Below the pieces are notes generated by a model. The model had not been told where the DNA came from. It made no database searches and saw only the letters and a list, made by a program, of their open reading frames with translations. The translations under genes were made by a program, and so were the position numbers. Shown here piece by piece: positions 35,836-48,004 of a stretch of DNA of 64,000 nucleotides. Source of the stretch: Tetradesmus obliquus (taxonomy: Eukaryota > Chlorophyta > Chlorophyceae > Sphaeropleales > Scenedesmaceae); the NCBI GenBank assembly GCA_030272155.1, contig CP126205.1, forward strand, positions 4,489,751 to 4,553,750, in the 5' to 3' direction. Numbering within the stretch: the stretch's first letter is position 1; every line of letters begins with the position of its first letter.

Positions 35836-37037
35836 GGCATTACTAGTGGGTGCAGCACAGAGCAGCATACATGTCAGCAGCAGCTGAGGCCCCGTGCACA
35901 GCTGCATGATCAGTTCCAAATGCTGATAGGCAGCAGCACTGTATGCAAGAGTCATCGTTGGTTGCTGGCATGAGGCACAGAGCTGTGCACCAGCTACTGC
36001 ATGCATCCACTTCACAGAAACAGCAAAGCATCTGATGGCCACGTTTGTGACTGCTGCTGCTGCTGCTGCTGCTGTTGCTGTTGCTGCTGCTGCCGTGTGC
36101 TGGCCAGGGCGTGCGTGGCTGGCCAGGGAGCTGCGCACCAAGAGCTGGGACGACCTGCACAGGCTGTGGTGAGGAAGTGCTGGCGGGCAGGTGGCGCAGC
36201 ACTTGGGGGCAGCAGGCGGCACTGCAGAGTTGAAAGGAGCATCGGACCGTTGCAGCACGTGAAGCGCCCAACAGTGCAGTGCCAGCAGTAGCAGCATGTG
36301 ATCTGCTAACATGGCACTTGCAGCTGCCTTGCACATGTGACATGTGACATGTCAACATCATCATCAGCGCCCGGCCCCACTGTGCACACACGCGCCCCCC
36401 CCCCAGGTACCTGTGCCTCAAGGAGCGCAACATGTGCCTCACGCAGCTGGCCTGGGCGGAGAAGAAGCAGGCCGTGACGCGCCGCTCCAGCGAGCTGCCT
36501 GGGCTGTACCTGGGCCGCTACAAGAAGGCCAAGCTGACCATGAACCGCATCAAGCAGGTGCTCAGGTGAGGCAGGCGGCAACGGGGGGGGGGGAGGACCA
36601 GAGCAGGGGGCGGGGGTGGTGGTGGTGGTGGGGGTTGGGGTGAGTGTGCACGGATGCTATTTGGCGGCAGCAGCAGCGGCTGGCAGCAGACGGCGTTGGC
36701 TAGTGTGAGAGCAGGCTGCCTCCTGGGAGGCAGTGGGCCCAGGGAGCAGCGGGTGCTGGGGCGGTGCTCGTGCTCTGTGTGCTGTGATGGCAGCAGGAGC
36801 GGTGGAGCGATTTGGGCTGCATTGCGCTGGCAGCTGTGCACGGTTGCATGCAGCAGCGACAAGTCACTGCCGGCAGGCTCGTTGGCGCGCAACTGTTTGC
36901 TCACTAACCAGCGTGCTCCATGTTGACGTGCGCTGCTGCTGCTGCTGCCGCCCTTCCCGTGCCGCAGTGAGCGTGCCAGCCTTGAGGCTGATGCGGTCAA
37001 GGCGGCAGACATGAAGCGCGTGCTGCACTACATGTGA
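35546..37037 (+). CDS. Mitochondrial large-subunit ribosomal protein uL29m (MRPL47)
   Basis: Exons: 35546-35696, 36108-36168, 36407-36565, 36968-37037 (TGA). Phases agree; 146 residues, typical for the family. The first ~30 residues (MLAVLGRRAAAAAGLLPALA, then RCISTSQ) look like a mitochondrial presequence: Arg- and Ala-rich with no acid. The conserved core is GRAWLARELRTKSWDDLHRL followed by WYLCLKERNMCLTQ, the MRP-L47 signature, and the C-terminus LTMNRIKQVLSERA. It binds 23S-type rRNA near the exit tunnel of the mitoribosome. The last exon uses an ordinary GT-AG intron preceded by G/C-rich simple sequence. Confidence in identity is high. Confidence 0.9.
35774..35834. repeat. (CAG)n tract in MRPL47 intron 1
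   Basis: About 19 AGC/CAG triplets lie in the donor half of intron 1. The Ser-rich and Ala-rich frames here are not coding. Confidence 0.95.
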
Positions 37038-39448
37038 GCCCGCTGCAGGGCCCTGGAGCTGGGGAACCATGTGGGTGCTGCTATGGGTGCAGTGCAACAT
37101 GGTAGTGGGGCCTACATGTGCGCCCGTTGGCGCCGGTCGCATGGCGCCTGGTGGTGCGTGCCATGTACAGGCGGGTGCAGCAGGCTGCCAGCGCTGCATG
37201 TCAGCTGCTGGTGTAGCCCTGCCGCTGGTGCCAGCCGGTTGGCGGCTGCGTACTCGATTAGCGTGCTGTTGGGTTGCTGTGTCGTTATACTGCCAAGGTG
37301 CTCTGGCTGCAGCCAGCTGCCGATAGTTCAGTATGTTTTGGGTTGAGGGTGAGGTGATTGCATGGATCATAGCACCGTATTCAGGCATTGACGGATGCAC
37401 TCGTGTATGGCGTATTCATTGTGCTTTGGGCTCTCAGCAGTAGTGGCCTGTTGGCCAGCAGCATGCACTGGCGCCAACACCACCTGCAAGGCCATTTCTC
37501 AGTTGCATCACAAGTCAGTGGGGCTTGCCATCTGCTGCTTGTTCCTGTTCCAGCAAGTTGCTGGAGATTGAATTTGCTGGTGTCACTGACACAGCTGAGC
37601 TGTCACTTGTAACCGAACGTTTCCTCAATTGGAGGTCTGTCTGCCACGTCACCTGTGCAACATCAGAGATGTGCTCCATCACTGGCAGGGCCACACATCC
37701 AGCGCAACTTGAGTGACTCAGGAGCAGCCTGGATCAAGCCACTGTGACAGCCTGCCTGGCATTATGGTTGCTCAGCAGCCTCAGCTTGGCCTGCGCCAGC
37801 TGGTGACCCCGTTGAAGGGCAGCGCGACTGGCCCAGAGCGGCGGCCGGTGTTCAACGTAGTAGCGTCTGGCCACCAGTGCGCACTTGTTTGGTGCATGGG
37901 CCTACTAGGCGGGCCTTAGTAAGGCCTGCGAGCGCGTTCCAGCAGCAGCGCAGCACCGTGCTGCAAGTGTGCGGCACACTTCAGCATCTATGCTTCGCGA
38001 CTCATTGGGCACTCCTGCTAGAGGTGTTGCAGCCAGCACGTGAAACCACAGCTTACATGCCAAATGCAATTTTACTTTTAACAGCAGCAATCACACCCAG
38101 CCAGAGCGCAGAGCCGCACCATGCAGGCAGCCCCCTCAAAGTCGGCAGGCGGCAGTCAGCCTCCTGTTGCACACACAGCTCAGCTGGCTGATGCATACAT
38201 GGTGGGCCTAAACCTAAACCCTGAAGCATCAGCCGCAAGAGCATCTATCCCCACTTGAAGCTCAGATCAATCAGTTGCAAGGTAACAGTGAGCACTGCCA
38301 GGGCCAGGTCACCCAGCAGCTTCTCGTGCCGGCCTCGTGTATCAAGACACAGCGTTGGATGCAGGCACAACAGGACACAGCAACATGTATGCACACAAGT
38401 TCTACAAAGCTGTGTCAAGCATATGCTGCAGCATGCATCACTGATGTGCTCGCCGCTACATGGCAGCAAGTTGAAGCAGGGGCATGCGCCAGGCTTGTGT
38501 GTTGTAGCTGAGTTATCAGGTTTAGTGCAGTGACACAACGACTGAGTGTGCGAAACTGCACACCACATTTCAAGCTTGCACGTGTTCCAAGGTCTCCCGA
38601 GCAGCATAGTGAGTGCATTCAAGCCAAACCACAAATCACAGATGCAACTCTGTGATGCATGGTTCACTCCACCACAGTTTTTGTGCTAGATCATTGCAGC
38701 CAGCGGCAGTGGGCCAGCACTGATGCTGGCCCCTGCCGTGCCTGCTGGCCCAGCTGCAGCGCAGCCAGCCTCTCAGGCCCTGCTGCAACAATCGTATGGT
38801 TTGAATCACGCATTGAAGAAGATACGGCAGATCACGTTTGCACAACAGCCGCCTCACAGGATATCAAACACGGCGCCAGTGCATAGACGGTTCTGGCAAT
38901 GACCGGCCACACATGCTGGCGTGGGGTGGTGTGCGCATGCGTGCAGGCCAGCCAAGCACCGTTTTGTGCTGGCTGCAATGCACCCAGCTGCTGCAGCACA
39001 CGCTGACTGATGTATCCAGCATGCCACACAACAGCGTAGCCCACGTAATGTTTGATGGGGAAATTGTTAGAGTGCAAGCTGTCGCACATCAACAAGCATT
39101 TGTCTGCACGAACACCAGCTCTGACCAGCGTCACGCGCCGCACTATGCATATACAAGGCGTCATGGTGATGTCTGTCCAAGCGGCACCCGCCATGGTGCG
39201 TGCAGCTGGCAGCAGTGCACCCCAGCCCTGCCAGCCGCAGCATGCCCACCATGCCTGGCTCGCCTGCTGGGCGCAAGCAGCTGCCACGCTTAGCCATGAA
39301 ACCGCACCTCCTACACACACGCCTCCTGCTGGCGCTGCTGACAGATCACACGCTCCCTGGTGCAGCTGTACACAGCAGTGTCACACTCCCTAGCATGCAC
39401 ACCTAACGTGCTGCCATTGGATGATGCCAGCGTTCCCCCCCCCCCTCA
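37038..39448. other. 2.4 kb convergent intergenic region with no recognised gene
   Basis: This lies between the MRPL47 and P450 stop codons. I read both strands and found no exon with protein character. A short telomere-like block (CCTAAACCTAAACCCTGAA) sits at 38208-38226. The region should contain both 3' UTRs. Confidence 0.5.
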
Positions 39449-40024
39449 TCACGCCCACACGTCCTCCAGGTAGCGCTTGGCCTCCCGCATGCTGCCCAGC
39501 CAGCTGGCAGCACCACTGGCGCTGCGCCCGCCCCACTCCTGGGCCACAGCCTGGAAGGCGGCAGCCACGCCTGGTGCCATGCGGCGCGCGTCCCCGCACA
39601 CGTACACGGCCGCGCCCTGCTTGTCCAGCAGCGCCCACAGCTGCGCGCCCTGCTGCTTGATCAGGTCCTGCACGTACACCTGTGGGACGCAGCAGCAGCA
39701 CGCAGGCGGAAGCTGTCAGGCATCAACCATGATTGCAGAGTGTCATGCTGGCTGGCCGCCTACTATGTCGCAAACACAACAGGCCTGCATGAGGCGCTGC
39801 TGGCCATGCAATGCCGTGCCACCACATGACAGCCAGCCAGCCTCAGCCCCCCCCCTCTCTCCCCACCTTGCATGGCCCCTCCCTGCTGAAGGCCACCGCC
39901 AGGCCGCTCAGCACGCCACTGGCCCGCCAGGCCTCCAGCAGCTCACGATACAGGTAGTCCTGGGCGGGGTGGCGGCAGCCAAAGAACAGCACGGCAGGGC
40001 CCAGCGTGGCACCAGCCTGCGCAT

Positions 40025-40062
<38 letters not shown>

Positions 40063-43000
40063 CAAAAACGTCAACGCCACCAGCGTGCTGCGGAGCACCG
40101 GCGCATGCACAACCTACCCAGCTGCGTGCACTGCAAGAGCTGCAGGTGCGAGGCTTGAGCATGCAAGCGAGTGCAGCAATCAAGGTGTCCTTCCCCCTCC
40201 CCGCCCACCTGCTGCAGCGCCTGCCGCCTGCATATGCCGGCATGCACAACCTGCAAGATGGATGCTGTTGACAGATGCACTGCAAGGCCTGCAGAGGTGA
40301 GGCTTGAGCATGCAAGGGACTGCAGGATCCATTTCACACTAAAACACCGAAAAATAATAGAAATGGCAGCCCCCAACAAAGGGCCCACCTGCTGCAGGGC
40401 CTGCCGCTCCTCCAGGAAGCCCATGAAGGGTGCCACCCCCGTGCCTGGCCCCACCATGATGAGGGGCGTGGCGGGGTCAGGCGGCAGCCTGAAGCAGCTC
40501 ACCAGCCCACTGACAGACCCCATCGCAAATCCGCCCACCTGCGGGCGCAGCACACACACGACCAGGCAGCAGACAGCACTGGCACGCAAGAGGGGCCAGG
40601 TACATCAGGCGCCGGCAGATCTAGAGACAATGCATGTGGAGCCTGCACTGTTAGTCCAGCTGCCATGCGATGGGAGTTTGCACACACCCACGCTGCTGCT
40701 CGTGGTGCAGCAGGTGCTGCTGGCATGCTGCTTCCCCCCCTGGCGCCTCACCGGTGTGTCGTGCAGCGTGCAGCTGCCGGGCCCCCTGTGCAGCCTCCCC
40801 GAGGGCGTGGTCAGCTCCACACGCGCCACCGTCACACACGCCCTGCAGCGTGCAGCATTGTGGCGCAGGCAGCCGCATGGCAGGCAGGAGCAGGATTTGG
40901 AAAAAGGCTGCTCGGCAGCAGCACGCCATGCTGTTGTGCTTGATGATCCGCTGCAACACAGCCAATCAGCTTATGAGCAGCGCCTCGACAGGAGTCTGAT
41001 ACCGCACAGCCCCGCAGCGCCACATGCTGCCCCACGCTGCTGCTGCCGCGCCGCAGCCACCCGGCCGCACCTGTCTGGCGCTGACCGCGGGCTGCTGGCT
41101 ATGGAGTAGTAGCGCGGCTTGATGCGCGGCAGGAAGTTGATCAGCCGCGGCAGTGGCAGCGCCGCCAGCAGGCTGCGGTGGCGCGCCAGCAGCTCCAGCA
41201 CGCTCAGGCGCGGGCCTGACACCTGGCAGGGCAGAGTGGGGCCGTTGGGGGTCAGCACAAGCCTGCTTGAGCAGAGTGCGTACGGTACGTATGCATGTGC
41301 CAAGCCACTGACGCCGTGTGCATGATGGACATGCGGCGCAGCTCTGGCTTGGTGACTGTCGGCCTTGATCTGCCAACGTCAACACAGGATATGCTGGTGA
41401 GGCAAGGGGCGCGGTAGGCTGCCATGCAGCGCTCCTGTCCCATACACAGATATGTCTTTTCTTCTGACCCCCCCCCCCCCCCCCCACACACACCTGCTGC
41501 CTGTAGTTGTCCTCAGCCGCCAGCTCCCACAGCGCTGCAGCCTCAGGAGGGCAGCCGCACAGCTCAGCCAGCTCAAGCACCTGTGGCAGCAGCAGCAGCG
41601 GCAGCAGCGGCCACTGGTTTGGCAGGCAGTGTGCAGGTGCATGCTGTGTCCATGGTCACACACTCCCCCTTGACCCTAACGGGTGTGAAGTGTGTTAACA
41701 CACCATGCATAGCTGAAATTATTCCGGGCATCTGCAGGCAGCAATATTCTCTCCTGGTCGGTGGTGCTGCAGGCAGCATGTAGGGGGCAGCGTCAGGCAG
41801 CATAAGCGCTGCAGCCGGGCCCCACCTGGCGCCGCGTGGGCACTGCAGCCAGGTCGCTGAGCCAGGTCAGCGCCTGGGCGCTGCTGATGGTGATGGGCGG
41901 CATCACGCAGCCGCGCGCTGCCGCCTCGGGCGTGACCGCGGGCGTCCACTCCACAGCCTCGGCGCCGCTCAGGCCCAGCAGCGCCAGCGCGCCCGCCACC
42001 AGGTGCCGGCTGTTGGCGGCCTGGATGAGCAGGTGGGAGCCTGGGGGGGGGGGGGGGGGGATGATGCAGCACGGGCAGCAGGCAGATTGCGAGTGTGAGG
42101 CGCCTGGGCGGAGCATGGAGCTGCCAGCCAGCTGCCTGCAGGTGCGGCTAGCCTCCTAGCCAGCAGCCAGCCAGCCAGCCAGGAAGCAAGTGAGGCACTG
42201 AGCAGCTTTGGACAACCAGGCGGTGGCTGCTCGCACGGCAGAACTGCCTAATGACACGTACGCCAGAAGGATGCAGGATGCATGGCTTCCGTTCACCCCA
42301 CCTGCGGTGTAGGCCATGCCTTGAGGCAGCGCCAGCTCCACATGCTTGGTGCTGCGCCCGCTGCCCTGGGCCTGCAGCTCCTGGCTCCTCACCACGCGCA
42401 GCAGGCTGAAGGTGAAGTCCAGCGGCAGCCCGTCAGCGCCCATCCCCCGCCCCTGCACCCCCCGCAGCGTGGCCACGGCAGCCTCCAGCGAGGCACCAGG
42501 GAAGGGTGAGGCCTCGGGCAGCATCCGCAGCCCCACGCGCCGCCTGCTGGCAAAGCCCTGCGCGGCAGCGGCAGCGGCGGCTGCGGAGCCCTTGCGCGGC
42601 ACACGCACCTGCAGGGCGGCACGAAGGAGCAGGCAGCACAGCAGCGCGTCAGCAGCAACAGGGCAAGGCTGGCAGCTTGGCAAATGACAGCACTCAGTGA
42701 CAACGCTGCAGAGAATAGCCTCGGTCGACACCATATCAGCATAGCAATCAACTGCACAGCGCTGCAGGCAGCCAGTCAGCAGCACCAGCAGCATGCTCCC
42801 CCCCCCTCACGTTGTGTATGGCCAGCAGCTCCGCCAGCAGGTCGGCCTGCCAGGCCTCAAAGGCGTCAGCAAAGCCGCAGCCGCACACGTCAGCGGTGGC
42901 CAGCCCGCGCAGCCGCTCGCCTCCAGCAGCCGCCAGGCGGGCATCCACACGCCTGGCACAGCATGGCAGGGGCGGGCGCAGGCAGCAGGACAGCAATTAC

Positions 43001-46000
43001 ACGACGTGAGTGGGACTACAGTGTAGTATCATCACAGCACTTCACATATTTGAAGTCAACAGTATGTGACGTGCTTATTATTGCCACAACTCAAGGCATG
43101 CTGTAACGGCCAGGTGAAGCACTTGGCAAAACCCTTGAACACTTCCTCTGTAATGCGGCGGCGGCAGCAGCAGCCTGCCCAGCCCAGCCCGCTCACTTGG
43201 GGAAGGCGTGGAAGGTCTCCCACTGGCTGCTGCCCACGCCAAACACAGCGTAGCGCAGCCCGGCAGCAGCGCCGCCCTGGCCGCCATCAGTGGCAGCAGC
43301 AGCAGCGGCATCCAGCCAGCGCGCAAACTGCAGCGCATTGTCGGGCGGGTAGCCGTTGTAGGTGGAGGTGACCACCACCAGGGCGCCAACACGCGGCAGC
43401 CTGGCTGACAGGCCCCCTGCTGCTGCGTCACTGCTGCTGCTGCTGCTGCTGCCGGCTGCGGTGGTGATTACGCTGTCCAGGCTTGCTGTGCGTGCCTCGA
43501 AGCCGGCCAGCCGTGCCTGCTCCACCAGCAGCTCAGCGAAGGCCTCGCAGGTGCCTGCATTGCTGCCGTACAGCACCAGCAGCGGCGTGCCGTGGCGCCC
43601 CTCATCGTCACCACCTGCTGCTGCTGCTGCTGCGCTCTGGCTGGCTGAAGCTGTCTCCGCTGTCGAGGTCCTGCTGCTGATTGCAGGCGCTGAGTGCGCG
43701 CTGCGTGTGTCTTCTGCTGATGCTGCGGCTGCAGCAAAGTGTGCAGCTGCTTCCTGCGACAGTGGCGAAGGGACATGCGCTCCCGCTCCCACTGCTGGGC
43801 AGGCTGCCTCAGCGCCGGCGTGAATGCGGCTGAGGCTGTCGGAGCGGCGGTGGCAGCTGCTGGCGGCTGCGCCCTTGCCGAAGAAAGCCGGCACGCGCGC
43901 CACTGCAGACGCGGTGCGGGCCCCGGGTGCTGGGAAGACCTGCAGCGCCAGGCCCTGCAGGTTGGGCGAGGCGCCTCCCTCCTTGTGGCTGGGCATGAAG
44001 GTGAAGCCGGGTGGCAGCTTGAAGGTGAAGAGGTCGTAGGTGGAGGCCAGCCAGGCCTTGGCCTCCATCAGCGCAAACTGCTGCCCGATGCAGGTGCGCA
44101 CACCCATGCCAAACGGCATGAACGCGCACGCGTGGCGACCACATGACTCCGCCGTACCTGCGGCAGCGGCAGTATTGCAGCGCGGCGAGGTTGGTGCGGG
44201 TGCCTGTGCACATGGATACCGGCTCTGCAAGACTGCTGCTGGTGCATGCCCACAGCTGTGACCTTTGCTGCTGCGCCCATATACCTGTGCAGATAGCACC
44301 TCGCTGGCACGCCAAGCCGGCACTTTACTCATTTTACACAGATTGCAGGGCACGTGTTGCAGGCGATGCTAGTGCCGCACGCACCCGGCATGAACCGCTG
44401 TGGGTTGAACTCGTGCGGGCTGCCCCACTTGCCGCCCCAGTGGTCCTCGTTGCGGTGCAGCGCCGTGAGCAGCACCGCCACGCGCTGCCCGCGCTGCACC
44501 AGCCAGCGCCCACCCAGCATGCACGGCGCCTGCGCGTCCCTGCAGAAGGTGGCAGGCAGCACAGACACTGGTGTACGCATCGCATGATTGTGGTTCAGTG
44601 CACGTCCACCAGCGGGCTGCAGCATCAAACTAAGTGTCTGGTAAGGTGTCACACCTTGGTGCTGTTCCTGTTAATCAGCACCTTCAAGACCAACGCCTGC
44701 GCGCTAACCTCCGCGGCAGCTGAGGCATCTAGACAGCAAGCAGCCGCACAATACACATACACAAGCCCGCCAGCCAACCGTGGCGCATCCCCCCACCTGT
44801 TGATCATGCCCACCGGGGGGTGCAGGCGCAGCGCCTCCTTGAAGCAGGCCTCAGCCGTGGCCAGGCGGGGCAGGTCGGCCAGCGACAGCTCAGCACGGCC
44901 AGCCAGCACAGCCTGGGGGGCACGGCAGGCAGGGGGGGAGGAGGGGGGGGGGGCGGTAGGGGGCAGCAGGGCAGGCAATGCGTGACAATGAGCGACCAGT
45001 GCAGAGGGCAGGCGGCGAGCCTGATGAGCTGGGTGGTGATGACGGTGGTGTGTGTGCTGTGCTGTGTGTGCTGTGCGGTGACACAGCGTGGGGTGCTGCG
45101 CAGGGTGGCACAGGCACATCATGTCAAGGGCAATGCAGCAGTCATGCAGCACAAGCATGCTTCATGCGCGCTGTTCTAGCAGGCTTAGGCTGTCGCGATG
45201 CAAAACATCATTAAGACATGCCAGGTTGAGCTGCTGCCCTGCAGGCTGCCACCTCTGCGCTGCACGGTTGCCGTGCTGCTGTGCGCTGCTGCTGGGCCAG
45301 CCCGCTGCTGCTGCTGCTGCCGTGCGCACCCGTGCCTCCGTGCGAATGGCGTCCTCCCAGGCGGGGTGTGCTGCCAGGTAGGCGGCCAGGAAGCCCAACG
45401 TGGCAGCGGTGGTCTCGTGGCCTGGCAGTAGTGGCGGCAGGGCGGGCGGGGTGAGTGTGCAGGCCCGCAGCAATGCCGAGACGCATGTGCCAGCAAGCAG
45501 TTGCGCATGCGGCTGAACATGACAGCGAATCAACTTTTTGGCAGCTGGCTGGCTTGCTGGCTGCCCAGCCAGCAGTGCCCTGGCCATTCCCCTCCTTGCT
45601 GGGCGCAGCTTGTGCAGCTGGGCTGATGCTGGGCTTGGCTGCACACCACAGGCAAGCATGGCAGTACTGCTTGCAACTCCACCCCAGCCTGCCAGGCTGC
45701 TGCTGGGCAGGCATGCGCCCCCCTCCCCCCCACCTGCCACCATGAGGTTGATGACGTGGCCGTACACCGCGCGCTGCCGCACGTACTGGCCGTTGCTGGG
45801 GCTCTTCTCACTCAGCAGGCTGGACAGCACGCTGCTGGTGGCGCTGCCCAGCTCGCCCCTGAGGGGAGGAAGCAGCACGCGGGGGGACGGGTGTCAGGCA
45901 GCAGGGTGCGCGTGTGGTGGCAGCCTTCAAATGTATGCCGAGGCAGGCCACCCCCCTGCCCTAATGCAGCTGGCCGGTGAAAACAGTTCAGGGCAGATGG

Positions 46001-47960
46001 GCCTAGTTGGACAAGGGCAAACAGGCCGCTGCAGACACACGGAGTCAGCACACAATGCATAGCAGTGATCATGCTTTCACATGGTGTCAGCGACTGACCC
46101 GCCCTGCACAGCTGCCCCCCCCCACCTGCGTGTGCGCTCCACCATGTCGTCCACCATGTCCTCACACACCTGGCAGGCGGCAGCAGCAGCAGCAGCAGCA
46201 AGTTGTGGTTGTATGTCCACCACGGCCAGGCTGCACGCACCGCAGAGCAGCACAGCACACAGGGAGCACTGCAAGTCACAGCCCCTGAGGCGATCATCAT
46301 CTACGCATCCAGCTGGACACACACGCTGCCAGCCAGCCAGGCATGCGGCAGCCCCGCGCCATGCGGCCGCTGACATGTGCTGATATGTGCTGCCATGTGC
46401 TGACATGTGCTGCCATGTGCTGACATGTGCTGCCATGTGCTGACATGTGCTGCGCTGCCCGCCCACCTTGCGTGCGCGCTCAAACTGCGCCTCCATGGCG
46501 GCGGCGCTGCTGGCCAGCGGGTTGAGCACGTGGCGCCAGCCCAGCACCTCGGCAGCGCTGATGATGCCAAACGCGTAGCGCAGCCCAAACTTGAATGCGG
46601 ACAGGAAGCGGTGCACGTCCTCGCCTGGGGGCGCGCAGCAACAGCAGGGCAGGCTAATCAGTAGCAGCCAGCAAGGGCGTGATACACCATCACAAGGCGC
46701 CTTGACTGGCATTGACATCACCCGCGCTATTGCTAGTACACACACCCTGTAGTACACGGCAGGGCGGGTGGGCCTGGTGCATGCATGCGGGGGGCCACCT
46801 GCCAGCTGCTGCTGCCTGCGACTACAGCAGCTGCTGATCCACACATGCCGTGCCAGCCGCGGTGATGAGCCAGGGTGATGCCCCAGGGCCCGGAACAAGC
46901 CATGCGACTGCTGCGCCAGCCATGTAAGGGGGCCATGCAGCTGCACCCCCGCGCCCCCCCCGGACCTGAGCCCTTGCGCTGCAGGTTGCGCATGTCCCAG
47001 CCGCTGGCCGCCACCACCACCGCGTCGCTGGTCAGGCACGCCAGCCACTCGTTCACGCCGGAGATGAGCGCCCCGGGAGGGTACCTGCGCAGGGGAGCAG
47101 CAGCGGCAGCAGCAGCAATGTTGCGGTACTGGTGGAGTGGTGATGAGATGCTGCTGCTTCAACAACATGCACATGCCGCTTCGACACACCCAACTAATCC
47201 TGCTACGCCACAACATGAATTTATCTCTCCCTGCAACTCGCTGTAGCCACCAGCCGCTGCAGCCGCCGCACCTGCCCCACTCCCCCAGGAAGCCTCGTAT
47301 CTTGTCCATGACCAGCGGGAAGTAGCCCGCCAGCTTGAGCGTGTTGAAGCCGCGCGACAGCAGCCCACGCGCTGTCTGCCAGTCTGGGCTGGTGGTGCTG
47401 CTGGTGAACAGGCCGTTGTCTGCCGGGGGTGACGAGGCATGGTGGCAGGTGGGAGACAGTGCACAGCAGGCGTCAGGCATGTAGTGACTGCTGCGTGGAT
47501 GAGCTGTCAGCAGCAGCATGGGTGAACGCGTGGCCGGATGTGCGCCTGCAAGCATGTGTTTGTTGCGCATGCCTTGCTGCTGCCGCTGCTGCTCATTAAG
47601 CAATGGGAAGCTGCTGCTGCTGCTGCTACCGTGTCAGGGCAGGCACGCGCCACCTGAGATGCGCTGCACGGCCAGCTGCTGCGGCCGGTCCCACATCTTG
47701 ACAAAGTCATCCTGGCAGGCGGCAGGCAGGCAGGCAGCGAGGGCAGGCCGTTTGCGCCGCAGCTGCCACAAGGGTCTTTGCACATACGACAGCATACAGG
47801 CGACACTGCAGAGCGCCTGGGCAGTGCAGTGAGCAACAGTCGTTGGCGCGGCTGCCCCTGCCACTGCTGCTCCTGCTTGCAGGCTACCTTGCCTTGTTGC
47901 TGCTCTTTGCTGGGTCAGTGGCGCCACATCACCACCAGACTGCACATACCTGCTGCATAC

Positions 47961-48004
<44 letters not shown>

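Noticed and set aside
37525-37716. Possible small exon in the 37-39 kb gap
   Set aside because: The frame is short, has no matching neighbours or splice partners, and resembles no family.
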